Below are positions 9,126 through 16,142 of a DNA stretch of 47,135 nt, in pieces (position 1 is the stretch's first letter; the number at the start of each line of letters is the position of its first letter). The notes beneath the pieces were generated by a model. The model was given only the letters and a program-made list of their open reading frames with translations. It was not told the DNA's origin and made no database searches. Made by a program: the position numbers and the translations under genes. The stretch comes from Planctomycetaceae bacterium (GTDB taxonomy: Bacteria; Planctomycetota; Planctomycetia; Planctomycetales; Planctomycetaceae): the NCBI GenBank assembly GCA_021732415.1, contig JAKFVC010000022.1:1-47135 (forward strand), read 5' to 3'.

Positions 9126-11560
9126 CCCCCGCCATCAACGGACACAATCGAATCTCGCAGCTCCAGGCAGATCTGGAGCAGGTGGAGCAATCCCTGCGGT
9201 TGTCGGTGGCGCCCAACGGGCTGGGTGAGATTCGCGTAATTGGTCAGAGCGGTGGGCCGTACGGGTACTATTTTGGATATGACCAGATCCCCCAGGCGGT
9301 GAGAATTGCAGCCAGGGACACTCAAACTGCCAAGGGCGTGTATTTCGTCTTCAACGAACTGAGTGCCCAACTGGGCGATCGTCCGCGCCTGACCCGAACC
9401 TACACCCTCACGAAGGATGTGGACATCGCGCGCCGGCGGTTGGTCCTCATCGATCTCGATCCAAGTTCCGCGGAGCGAGGTCCCGAAGACTCGTCGACCG
9501 ACATGGAAAAGGAAGCCGCCCGCGAGACTATGGAATTGGTCTACGAGTGGTTGAGAAGTCAAGGATTTCCCGAGCCGATCGTCGCCGACTCAGGGAATGG
9601 ATGGCACCTGCTATTCGCGGTGGATCTGCCCAATGATGATCAGACGACCGACCTGATACAGGCCTTTGTGAATGCCCTCGCCAAGCGGTTTTCGACGGCG
9701 GACGTGGCAGTCGACATCTCAGTTTTTAATTCGTCTCGAATCACGAAGTTGTACGGTACCGTAAGCCGCAAGGGCGAGAATCGGCTGGACCGTCCGCATC
9801 GTCTGTCACGCATCATCTCTGTTCCCGACGGCAGCCTCCAACCTGTTGCACGCGAGTTGTTTGATGCCGTGACCGGCGCGGATGGCTTGTTTAATCGGGC
9901 AGAGTCACTGGTTGAGCGGTCGCCACCCACTCGGTCTGCCCCGAAGTTGATTCTGCCGGAGGTCTTTCCCGTCGGGGGACGTCACAAGACACTGCTCAGC
10001 GTCGCGGGCGCAGCACGAGCGATCGGCTCCCACGAATCTGAGATCTTAGAGATCTTGCGGATCTTCAATCGGACCCGTTGTGCGGACGCGAAACCCGATG
10101 CAGAGCTGCAACAGATTGCCCGAGACTATGCGTTGAAAGACGTAAACCTCGGCATGCAGGCCCTGATGACGTGCGACACGGCAGCTGGGATCGAGCAGGC
10201 TCAACGTCAGCAGCGATTGCGGCACGGGGTGCAGAACATTGCGAAGCGGATGGGCGAGGGGGCCACCGAAGCTGAGTTGGCCATCAAGCTGTCGAGCATC
10301 CTGGCCGAGTTGGAGCAGGGAGCCGAAGCAATCGATTTCGAGACGCTCAGCAGTCAAGATTTGGACGCCGGCCAATTTTCGTTGGACTACGCCATCGCGG
10401 GGATCCTTGTCGAACGCCAACCGTGCATCCTCGGGGGACCCAAGAAGTGCCTGAAAACGAATGTGCTCATTGCGTTGGTCCTGGCGCTCTCCAGTGGATG
10501 TAAATTCCTCGGTGAGTTCTTTGTCAGCCGGACGTATCGTATCGCGCTGATTAGTGGCGAAAGTGGCAAAGCGACGATTCAGGAAACGGCTCGGCGTATC
10601 GCGAAGGCCTCCCTCTGGCCCCATCTGCGGGATTATGAGAACGCATTCTGGTGTTTCTCATTACCCAAGCTCGGGCAACCTGACACCGTCCGAACGCTGA
10701 TTTCATATATCCAGAAGCATCGACTCGAAATCCTGATTCTGGATCCGATCTATCTCTGCATGCCAATCGGTGACGCGGCCAGCAACTTGTTCCTGGTGGG
10801 GCAGATGCTGTCCGATCTCAACAAGGTCATGGATGAGACCGGTTGCACAATCATCCTGTGCCATCACTCGAAGAAGGGGACTGGGGCGAATCAGTTCGAC
10901 CCACCCGAACTGGAATCCATGGCGTGGGCCGGTTTTCAGGAATGGGCGCGTCAATGGATCTTGCTGGGGCGACGTGCGCCCTACGCTCCGGATAGTGGCG
11001 GATACCACGAGCTCTGGTTGGCCACTGGCGGCTCCGCTGGGCATTCCGGTCTGTGGGCGCTGGACGTGACCGAGGGAACGCGAGAAGACCCTCAGGGCAG
11101 ATGCTGGGACGTGATCGTACGCAAGGCCTCGGAGGCCCGGCAAGCAGAAGCGCAGGAGCGTGAGGCGGTTAAGGACCAGCGGGATCAGCAACATCGAAAT
11201 AGCGACAGGGAAAAGGTTCTCAAAGCGTATGCATTGTTCCCGCTAGGCGAGACCAGTCGGTGTTTGCGCGATTCTGCGGGACTGAGCGGGACCAAGTTCG
11301 GTCCCGTCAATGCGGACCTGATTCGGGACGGAATCGTCGAATCGTGCACGATCACCAAGGGTGGAAAGCGTCACGAAGCCTTCCGGCTCAAAGGAGTGGG
11401 ACAACCGGGACTCGTCCCACTCAATCCCACTGGTCCCGCTGAGCCGAGGAGTGAGTGGGACAAGCCTCTCTCTCTTAAGAGAGGCTGTCCCAGTCCCACT
11501 CATCCTCGGCCAAGCGACCAAGGCGGCGATGTTCTACCGGACTCGATCGACGTCAGGTGA
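9122..11560 (+). CDS. Primase-helicase fusion (AEP-like primase plus RepA/KaiC-type ATPase)
   Basis: An 812-residue replication protein. The N-terminal third looks like an archaeo-eukaryotic-type primase: LIDLDP at about 108-113 supplies the acidic pair and SGNGWHLLF the later motif of primase-polymerase palms. The middle is a RecA-fold hexameric-helicase ATPase of the RepA (AAA_25) type: Walker A GGPKKCLKTN at about 437-446, Walker B ILILDP at about 538-543, then the sensor-like LCHHSKKGTG. The C-terminal part (about 690-760) looks like a winged helix. It probably starts and unwinds replication of the island. The last 55 residues are read through a palindrome and iteron cluster, so this tail is unlikely to be a folded domain. 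It overlaps the Mini-A stop by 4 bases. Confidence 0.82.
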   Translation: MTPAINGHNRISQLQADLEQVEQSLRLSVAPNGLGEIRVIGQSGGPYGYYFGYDQIPQAVRIAARDTQTAKGVYFVFNELSAQLGDRPRLTRTYTLTKDVDIARRRLVLIDLDPSSAERGPEDSSTDMEKEAARETMELVYEWLRSQGFPEPIVADSGNGWHLLFAVDLPNDDQTTDLIQAFVNALAKRFSTADVAVDISVFNSSRITKLYGTVSRKGENRLDRPHRLSRIISVPDGSLQPVARELFDAVTGADGLFNRAESLVERSPPTRSAPKLILPEVFPVGGRHKTLLSVAGAARAIGSHESEILEILRIFNRTRCADAKPDAELQQIARDYALKDVNLGMQALMTCDTAAGIEQAQRQQRLRHGVQNIAKRMGEGATEAELAIKLSSILAELEQGAEAIDFETLSSQDLDAGQFSLDYAIAGILVERQPCILGGPKKCLKTNVLIALVLALSSGCKFLGEFFVSRTYRIALISGESGKATIQETARRIAKASLWPHLRDYENAFWCFSLPKLGQPDTVRTLISYIQKHRLEILILDPIYLCMPIGDAASNLFLVGQMLSDLNKVMDETGCTIILCHHSKKGTGANQFDPPELESMAWAGFQEWARQWILLGRRAPYAPDSGGYHELWLATGGSAGHSGLWALDVTEGTREDPQGRCWDVIVRKASEARQAEAQEREAVKDQRDQQHRNSDREKVLKAYALFPLGETSRCLRDSAGLSGTKFGPVNADLIRDGIVESCTITKGGKRHEAFRLKGVGQPGLVPLNPTGPAEPRSEWDKPLSLKRGCPSPTHPRPSDQGGDVLPDSIDVR
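11394..11510. other. Candidate replication origin: GAGTGGGAC iterons and a 68-nt palindrome
   Basis: Four exact copies of GAGTGGGAC lie at 11394-11402 (+), 11414-11422 (-), 11453-11461 (+) and 11493-11501 (-); a 7/9 copy is at 11424-11432 (-). GGGAC-TC-GTCCC is at 11407-11418. From 11443 to 11510 the sequence folds into a long hairpin. Its outer arms start GCCGAGGA and end TCCTCGGC, and its inner arms are AGCCTCTC (11463-11470) and GAGAGGCT (11479-11486), with only small bulges. Iterons plus a palindrome beside the initiator gene are the usual layout of P4-, SaPI- or plasmid-like origins. The array lies inside the 3' end of the primase reading frame. The alternative is a transcription attenuator or terminator between the replication and packaging modules. 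Confidence 0.55.
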
Positions 11561-11627
11561 CTCGGGCGTAGCGATTTTGAAATCAATGACCGTTCAAACC
11601 CCCAAGAACTATCCGCGGAAGGCAACC

Positions 11628-11843
11628 ATGCAGAATCGATTTGGAATTGAATCCGGAGCCGTCATCGCCTGCCAGCAATACGCCGGTTCGTATCCGCGAT
11701 TGGCGTCCAGTTCCGGCGCCGAAACGTGGCAACTGGTCGCTGGCCTGGAGGCGGCCCTGATTTTGGTTCTGTTCGCCGGTTGGCTGCATGCCACCCGCAC
11801 AACGCCCCAGAAGCGTGATGGCGAGGGGGACGAATCCCCATGA
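11628..11843 (+). CDS. Small single-pass membrane protein
   Basis: A 71-residue product with one hydrophobic segment (about 36-53, LVAGLEAALILVLFAGWL) and a charged C-terminal tail ending RDGEGDESP. I do not recognise a family. The frame is open further upstream, and an ATG at 11586 is also possible. It overlaps the next small gene by 4 bases (ATGA), which supports both being translated. It sits between the replication and packaging modules. A role in lysis, exclusion or membrane anchoring would be guesswork. Confidence 0.5.
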   Translation: MQNRFGIESGAVIACQQYAGSYPRLASSSGAETWQLVAGLEAALILVLFAGWLHATRTTPQKRDGEGDESP

Positions 11844-12046
11844 ACTCGTCTCGACCACCGCCCAACCCTTGGGACTGCTGGACCTGGCTACTGGTTGCGA
11901 TCATGGTCCTGGCTCTCGTGGTTGCCCGAAACATTTGTCGAATCCCACACCTGCTAGATTACCCCAACGAACGGAGTCACCCCCAATGGAAATTGTCGAA
12001 AAACCTGTGTCTGAGATTATCCCTTACCACCGAAACCCGCGCGTGA
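11840..12046 (+). CDS. Small membrane protein overlapping the previous gene
   Basis: A 68-residue product with a Pro/Trp-rich start and one hydrophobic segment (about 15-29, TWLLVAIMVLALVVAR) followed by basic residues, as for an N-out/C-in or signal-anchor protein. A purine-rich site (GAGGGGGA, 11822-11829) precedes the ATG, and the start overlaps the upstream stop. Its last 61 bases overlap the start of the ParB-methyltransferase gene in another frame. No family is recognised. The tandem of two overlapping one-helix genes resembles phage accessory genes such as holin- or spanin-like pairs, but no specific lysis motif is visible. Confidence 0.45.
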   Translation: MNSSRPPPNPWDCWTWLLVAIMVLALVVARNICRIPHLLDYPNERSHPQWKLSKNLCLRLSLTTETRA

Positions 12047-13200
12047 ACGACAACGCTGTGGCGGCGCTGGTTGCGTCGATCCGGGAGTTTGGGTTCCGGC
12101 AGCCGATCGTCGTGGATCCTGACATGGTGGTCATTGTTGGCCACACGAGGCTGAAGGCGGCGATTCAACTGGGAATGAAGACAGTCCCGGTGCACATCGC
12201 CCGCGACCTGACGCCAGCGCAGTTGAAGGCCTACCGCATCGCCGACAATCAGACCGCGACCATTGCCGAGTGGGACTTCGACCTCCTGCCACTGGAGTTG
12301 ACCGAACTTGAAGATCTGCAGTTCGATTTGAATCTGCTAGGCTTCGATGCCGACCAGTTAGCGAAGATCCGGGGCACCGAGGAGGCGGAAGGTGAGTGCG
12401 ACGCCAACGAAGTTCCGGAGCCTCCCGCGGTGGCAATCACCCAGCCCGGGGACTTGTGGCTGCTGGACAACCACCGTCTGTTGTGCGGAGACTCGACGAA
12501 CCTTGAGCATGTGCAGCGTCTCCTGAACGGCGAGAAGGCGGCACTAGCTGCGACCGACCCGCCGTACCTGGTCGACTACACCGGCGAACGCCCCAACGAC
12601 AGCGGCAAGGATTGGACCGCGTCGTACCGTGAGATTGATATCACCGACGCTGATTCGTTCTTCCGAGCCGTTTTCACAAACATCCTGCAAGTGCTGGCAC
12701 CGCACTCGGCAATCTACTGTTGGCACGCGCACAAGCGGCAAGCGTTGATCTCTCGGGTGTGGGAAGACCTCTCGATCCTGGATCACCAGCAGATTGTGTG
12801 GGTGAAACCGACACCAGTGTTTGGACGCGTGTTTTGGCACTTCCGCCACGAGCCCTGCATGATGGGTTGGGTGCAGGGAAGTCAGCCCACGCATGATGGC
12901 GACCAGTCGTTCAACTCGGTGTGGGAAATTGACTGGGAAGGAAAGTCCCGGATCGTGGGAAATAACCATCCCACCCAGAAACCGGTCGAGATCTTTGCCC
13001 GCCCGATGCGCAAACACACCAAGATCGGGGACCTGTGCTACGAGCCGTTTAGTGGAAGCGGCAGCCAGTTGATCGCTGCCGAACAGATGCAGCGGCGCTG
13101 TTATGCGATGGAGATTAGTCCCATATTCGTGGACGTAGCGGTTCAGAGGTGGGAGCTGTTTTCGGGGAAGAAGGCCGAGCGGATTGCCGCAAGTGCTTAG
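11986..13200 (+). CDS. ParB-domain / beta-class DNA methyltransferase fusion
   Basis: A 404-residue two-domain protein. Residues 1 to about 100 form a ParB N-terminal-like domain with GHTRLKAA (52-59), the ParB box II type. Residues of about 150-395 form an amino-methyltransferase with the catalytic motif DPPY (191-194) and the AdoMet-binding FSGSGS (355-360) downstream of it. This is the beta-class order of N4-cytosine or N6-adenine methylases. Such fusions are common just before phage terminase genes and probably modify element DNA against host restriction or mark it for packaging. I chose the ATG at 11986 over the longer upstream frame because the ParB fold starts there and GGAG lies at 11972-11975. 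No partner restriction nuclease is present. Confidence 0.88.
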   Translation: MEIVEKPVSEIIPYHRNPRVNDNAVAALVASIREFGFRQPIVVDPDMVVIVGHTRLKAAIQLGMKTVPVHIARDLTPAQLKAYRIADNQTATIAEWDFDLLPLELTELEDLQFDLNLLGFDADQLAKIRGTEEAEGECDANEVPEPPAVAITQPGDLWLLDNHRLLCGDSTNLEHVQRLLNGEKAALAATDPPYLVDYTGERPNDSGKDWTASYREIDITDADSFFRAVFTNILQVLAPHSAIYCWHAHKRQALISRVWEDLSILDHQQIVWVKPTPVFGRVFWHFRHEPCMMGWVQGSQPTHDGDQSFNSVWEIDWEGKSRIVGNNHPTQKPVEIFARPMRKHTKIGDLCYEPFSGSGSQLIAAEQMQRRCYAMEISPIFVDVAVQRWELFSGKKAERIAASA

Positions 13201-13232
13201 TATGCCGCCCTATAATTCGAGGAAGACTATAA

Positions 13233-13862
13233 ATGGCAGTCACTCGGGCCAAGAAAACCGAGATCGCGCAACGGCGGAAGCAGGTCGCGGAGTTGTATAT
13301 CCAAGGTTGGACCCAGGTCCAAATCGCGGACAAATTGAGTACCACGCAGTTCACGGTCTCAACGGATCTTCAGCGACTCCAGAAAGAGTGGCGCGAATCC
13401 CGGCTGCGTGATTTCGATAGCGCACGCGAACTCGAGATTCAGAAACTGGACCGTCTAGAGCGCGAGGCTTGGGCTGCTTGGGAGCGGAGCCAGAAGCCAT
13501 CGCAGTCGGCCGAGTTCAAGGACGACGCCACCAATACGCCGTCCAAGAAGAAGGTCAAGAACCAGAACGGCGACCCACGGTTTTTGGTGGTGGTCCATCA
13601 ATGCATCGCCTCCCGCCGCGCCCTGTTGGGTTTGGACGCACTCCCGGCACTGCCGAAGGAAGACGCTAATGCCGCCATCGATTCCACTGAGCGCGCTGAC
13701 AGGATTATCTCCCTCGTCACTTCAATACGCGACCGAGAAAGAGCTGCTGGCGCTGGAACGATTATTGTCGCAAAGCAGTCCGGGGATGTTCGCGCAGACG
13801 GTGAGCGAGGGGAAGTGGAAGATGGCGCACCACCTGGCCTACCTGGACCGAGCGATCTCTGA
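13233..13862 (+). CDS. Phage terminase small-subunit-like protein
   Basis: A 209-residue protein. The N-terminus (about 9-50) is a helix-turn-helix, RKQVAELYIQGWTQVQIADKL, with a following recognition helix in the style of phage TerS DNA-binding domains. A charged helical middle (about 50-90) could make the oligomer core. The C-terminal third is low complexity and read in a frame that overlaps the large subunit by 194 bases. TerS normally recognises the packaging site and loads TerL. The assignment rests on the HTH, size and position directly before TerL. TATAAT at 13211-13216 lies 17 bases before the ATG and might be a -10 box, but no good -35 is visible. Confidence 0.65.
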   Translation: MAVTRAKKTEIAQRRKQVAELYIQGWTQVQIADKLSTTQFTVSTDLQRLQKEWRESRLRDFDSARELEIQKLDRLEREAWAAWERSQKPSQSAEFKDDATNTPSKKKVKNQNGDPRFLVVVHQCIASRRALLGLDALPALPKEDANAAIDSTERADRIISLVTSIRDRERAAGAGTIIVAKQSGDVRADGERGEVEDGAPPGLPGPSDL

Positions 13863-15165
13863 GTCGATTGAGATGGCGGCAGCGGGCCAGCGCGACGGTC
13901 TGCTCGTGAGCATGCCACCGCAACATGGAAAAAGCGAGTTGTGCAGCAAGTACCTGCCGGCCTGGTATCTCGGCACGCATCCCGACCGGCGTGTCATCCT
14001 GACCAGCTACGAAGCGGACTTCGCGGCGTCGTGGGGGCGTAAAGCCCGCGACCTCCTTGAACACCACGGTAACCTGTTTGGCGTAAAGGTCTCGAAACGC
14101 TCTGCGGCCGTGAACCGCTGGGACCTGGAAGGTCGCGATGGCGGGATGACGACCGCGGGCGTCGGTGGTGCGATCACGGGCAAAGGCGCCCACCTGCTGA
14201 TCGTGGACGACCCCATCAAAAACGACGAGGAAGCCCGCAGTCCGAAACACCGGCAAAAGCAGTGGGATTGGTGGCAGTCTGTAGCCACGACGCGTATGCG
14301 CCCAGGCGGCTTGATGGTGGTCGTGCAGACGCGTTGGAATCGCGACGACTTGACGGGGCGCATCCAGGATCAGGCCAAGTCGAACGGTCAGCGTTGGTTG
14401 ACGGTCAAGCTGCCGGCGCTCGCGGAGGCGGGAGACCCAATGGGACGCGCCCCCGGCGAAGCCCTGTGGCCCGAGATGTACTCTAAAGAGTTGCACGAGA
14501 AGAACAAAGCGACGAGGACCTCGTACTATTGGCGGTCAATGTACCAGCAGGATCCGGTTGCGGAAGGCGGTACCGAATGGCCGGAAGCCTGGTTCGGTCC
14601 GCAAATCTGGTTTAACGAGTGGCCCGACTCGTGGCGGGTCAAGTCCGTTGCTTTAGACCCCAGTAAGGGGACCGATTCGAAGTTCGGGGACTACTCGGCG
14701 TTTGTGATGTTGATGCTCGGGCTGGACAATACGATTTACATCGATGCCGACCTGGCGCTCCGCAACACGTCGATCATTGTGGAAGACGGGTTGCTAATCC
14801 AACGCCGATTTCAGGCAGACGGGTTTGCGGTCGAGACGAACCAATTTCAATCGATGCTGGCCGACGAGATGTTCCGCCGGGCTAACGAGGCGGGCATCTA
14901 CATGCCTGTCTTCGGCTTCAATAACCAAACCAATAAGCTGGTGCGGATTCGCGGCCTGACCCAATATCTGGCAAGCGGTCGGATTCGGTTTAAGGGTGAT
15001 TCGCCGGGAGCCCGCCTATTGGTCGAGCAGCTCCGAGATTTCCCGCTGGCCGACCATGACGATGGTCCTGACGCCTTGGAGATGGCGATTCGGATCGCAG
15101 CGGAGTTGCTGAGTGGGCTCCAGTATCGATTCGATGACGATCACATCGAATATGTTTGCACGTGA
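13669..15165 (+). CDS. Phage terminase large subunit (TerL)
   Basis: A 498-residue DNA-packaging motor. The ATPase half has Walker A PPQHGKSE (83-90) and Walker B LLIVDDP (176-182). The nuclease half keeps an RNase H-like acidic set: Asp330 in ALDPSKG, Glu389 in AVETNQF and Asp468 in DGPDAL. Both halves look intact, so the protein should pump and cut DNA. The start at 13669 gives a 194-base overlap with the small subunit. ATGs at 13786 and 13822 would shorten the overlap and still keep the conserved region. No portal, protease, capsid or tail gene follows, which is unusual because TerL normally precedes the portal gene. Confidence 0.9.
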   Translation: MPPSIPLSALTGLSPSSLQYATEKELLALERLLSQSSPGMFAQTVSEGKWKMAHHLAYLDRAISESIEMAAAGQRDGLLVSMPPQHGKSELCSKYLPAWYLGTHPDRRVILTSYEADFAASWGRKARDLLEHHGNLFGVKVSKRSAAVNRWDLEGRDGGMTTAGVGGAITGKGAHLLIVDDPIKNDEEARSPKHRQKQWDWWQSVATTRMRPGGLMVVVQTRWNRDDLTGRIQDQAKSNGQRWLTVKLPALAEAGDPMGRAPGEALWPEMYSKELHEKNKATRTSYYWRSMYQQDPVAEGGTEWPEAWFGPQIWFNEWPDSWRVKSVALDPSKGTDSKFGDYSAFVMLMLGLDNTIYIDADLALRNTSIIVEDGLLIQRRFQADGFAVETNQFQSMLADEMFRRANEAGIYMPVFGFNNQTNKLVRIRGLTQYLASGRIRFKGDSPGARLLVEQLRDFPLADHDDGPDALEMAIRIAAELLSGLQYRFDDDHIEYVCT

Positions 15166-15334
15166 CCACCTTCAACCTTTGCTCAGGAGTCGACCAGTGT
15201 TGGTCAACATGGACCCAGGATGGGCGAACTGGGTCCGAGCTCGCTTCCTTGTTGTGGCGGATTGAGGTACTGACTGGACGTCGCCGGAAACCGTCTCCGG
15301 GAGAGTCAGATTACCCAAACCACCAGGAAGCAGC

Positions 15335-15991
15335 ATGCAGCCCTACCGTTCCCCGGGAGCCGATGCCACGAAAATCCTCATGCGAAAAGAACTGGCCGCG
15401 GTGCTGGCCGACCTGCGCCGGAAGGCCGACCGTTCTCCCAATACCCGGTTGAACTTGATCATCTTCCGCCTGGCCACGTGTTGCGGCCTCCGTGCGTCGG
15501 AGATCGCGAGTCTCCACGTGTCCGACGTTCGGGTGGAAGCCGCCCGTCCCCACGTCAGGATACGCCGTGGCGCCGCCAAGGGCGGTCGTCGGCGAAACGT
15601 ACCGCTCTGGTGGGACGCCGGCACGTTGGCCGATCTGGCGGCCTGGAAGAAAGACAAACTGGCGATCAATCCGAATGCCGAGTTGCCGTTCGTGGCGTCA
15701 TTGCGCGATGGGAGAATTGGAATCCGGATGTCGCGTCACACATTGAGGAAGCGGTTCCGAACTGCGTGCAAAATCCTCGGGTTGGCTCGATTGGAAACTC
15801 TGACGATTCACCACGGGCGGCACACCTTCATTAGTCACGCGCTCGCCGGCAGTCGCAATCTGGCGGAAGTCCGTGATGCGGCAGGGCATGCCAATGTTTC
15901 GATCACTTCGACTTATTTGCACGTGCTGATCGACGACGAGGAAGCGGTGGGGAACTTGTTCGGAATCTCGTCACAGACCACATTGAGATGA
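15335..15991 (+). CDS. Compact tyrosine recombinase / integrase
   Basis: A 218-residue site-specific recombinase with the full catalytic set: Arg53 in CGLRASE, Lys82 in the beta-hairpin, His159 and Arg162 in IHHGRHTF, His185 in AGHANV and Tyr194 in STYLH. Only about 40 residues precede the catalytic domain, so the usual arm-binding and SAM-like core-binding domains are missing or very short. The ATG at 15335 has AGGAAG just upstream. It is the last gene of the island, 169 bases after TerL and in the same direction, as expected for an element that places its integrase next to its attachment site. The att core itself was not found. Confidence 0.88.
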   Translation: MQPYRSPGADATKILMRKELAAVLADLRRKADRSPNTRLNLIIFRLATCCGLRASEIASLHVSDVRVEAARPHVRIRRGAAKGGRRRNVPLWWDAGTLADLAAWKKDKLAINPNAELPFVASLRDGRIGIRMSRHTLRKRFRTACKILGLARLETLTIHHGRHTFISHALAGSRNLAEVRDAAGHANVSITSTYLHVLIDDEEAVGNLFGISSQTTLR

Positions 15992-16086
15992 CGTAGGATC
16001 GACTCTCCAAACCTGCTTCGGTGTGACAGTCAGGGGCACCCAATATGCCACAATTTCCTGATGCAATCATCCCGGATTGTCTGTAA

Positions 16087-16114
16087 CATAATCTCCTGCC
16101 GCCTGGGGATTATG
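16087..16114 (+). promoter_or_regulatory. Hairpin in the leader of the DUF1501 gene
   Basis: CATAATCTCC and GGGGATTATG pair over 10 bases (one T-G wobble) around the 8-nt loop TGCCGCCT. It lies 28 bases before the ATG of the DUF1501 gene and could be an operator or a leader structure. It could also be an end feature of the neighbouring island. Confidence 0.35.
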
Positions 16115-16142
16115 AGGACCTTGTTGAGAGGACCTGACAGAC

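Noticed and set aside
15156-15452. 98-codon plus-strand frame before and into the integrase gene
   Set aside because: It overlaps the integrase start in another frame and shows no domain; no missing integrase N-terminus was recognised in it.
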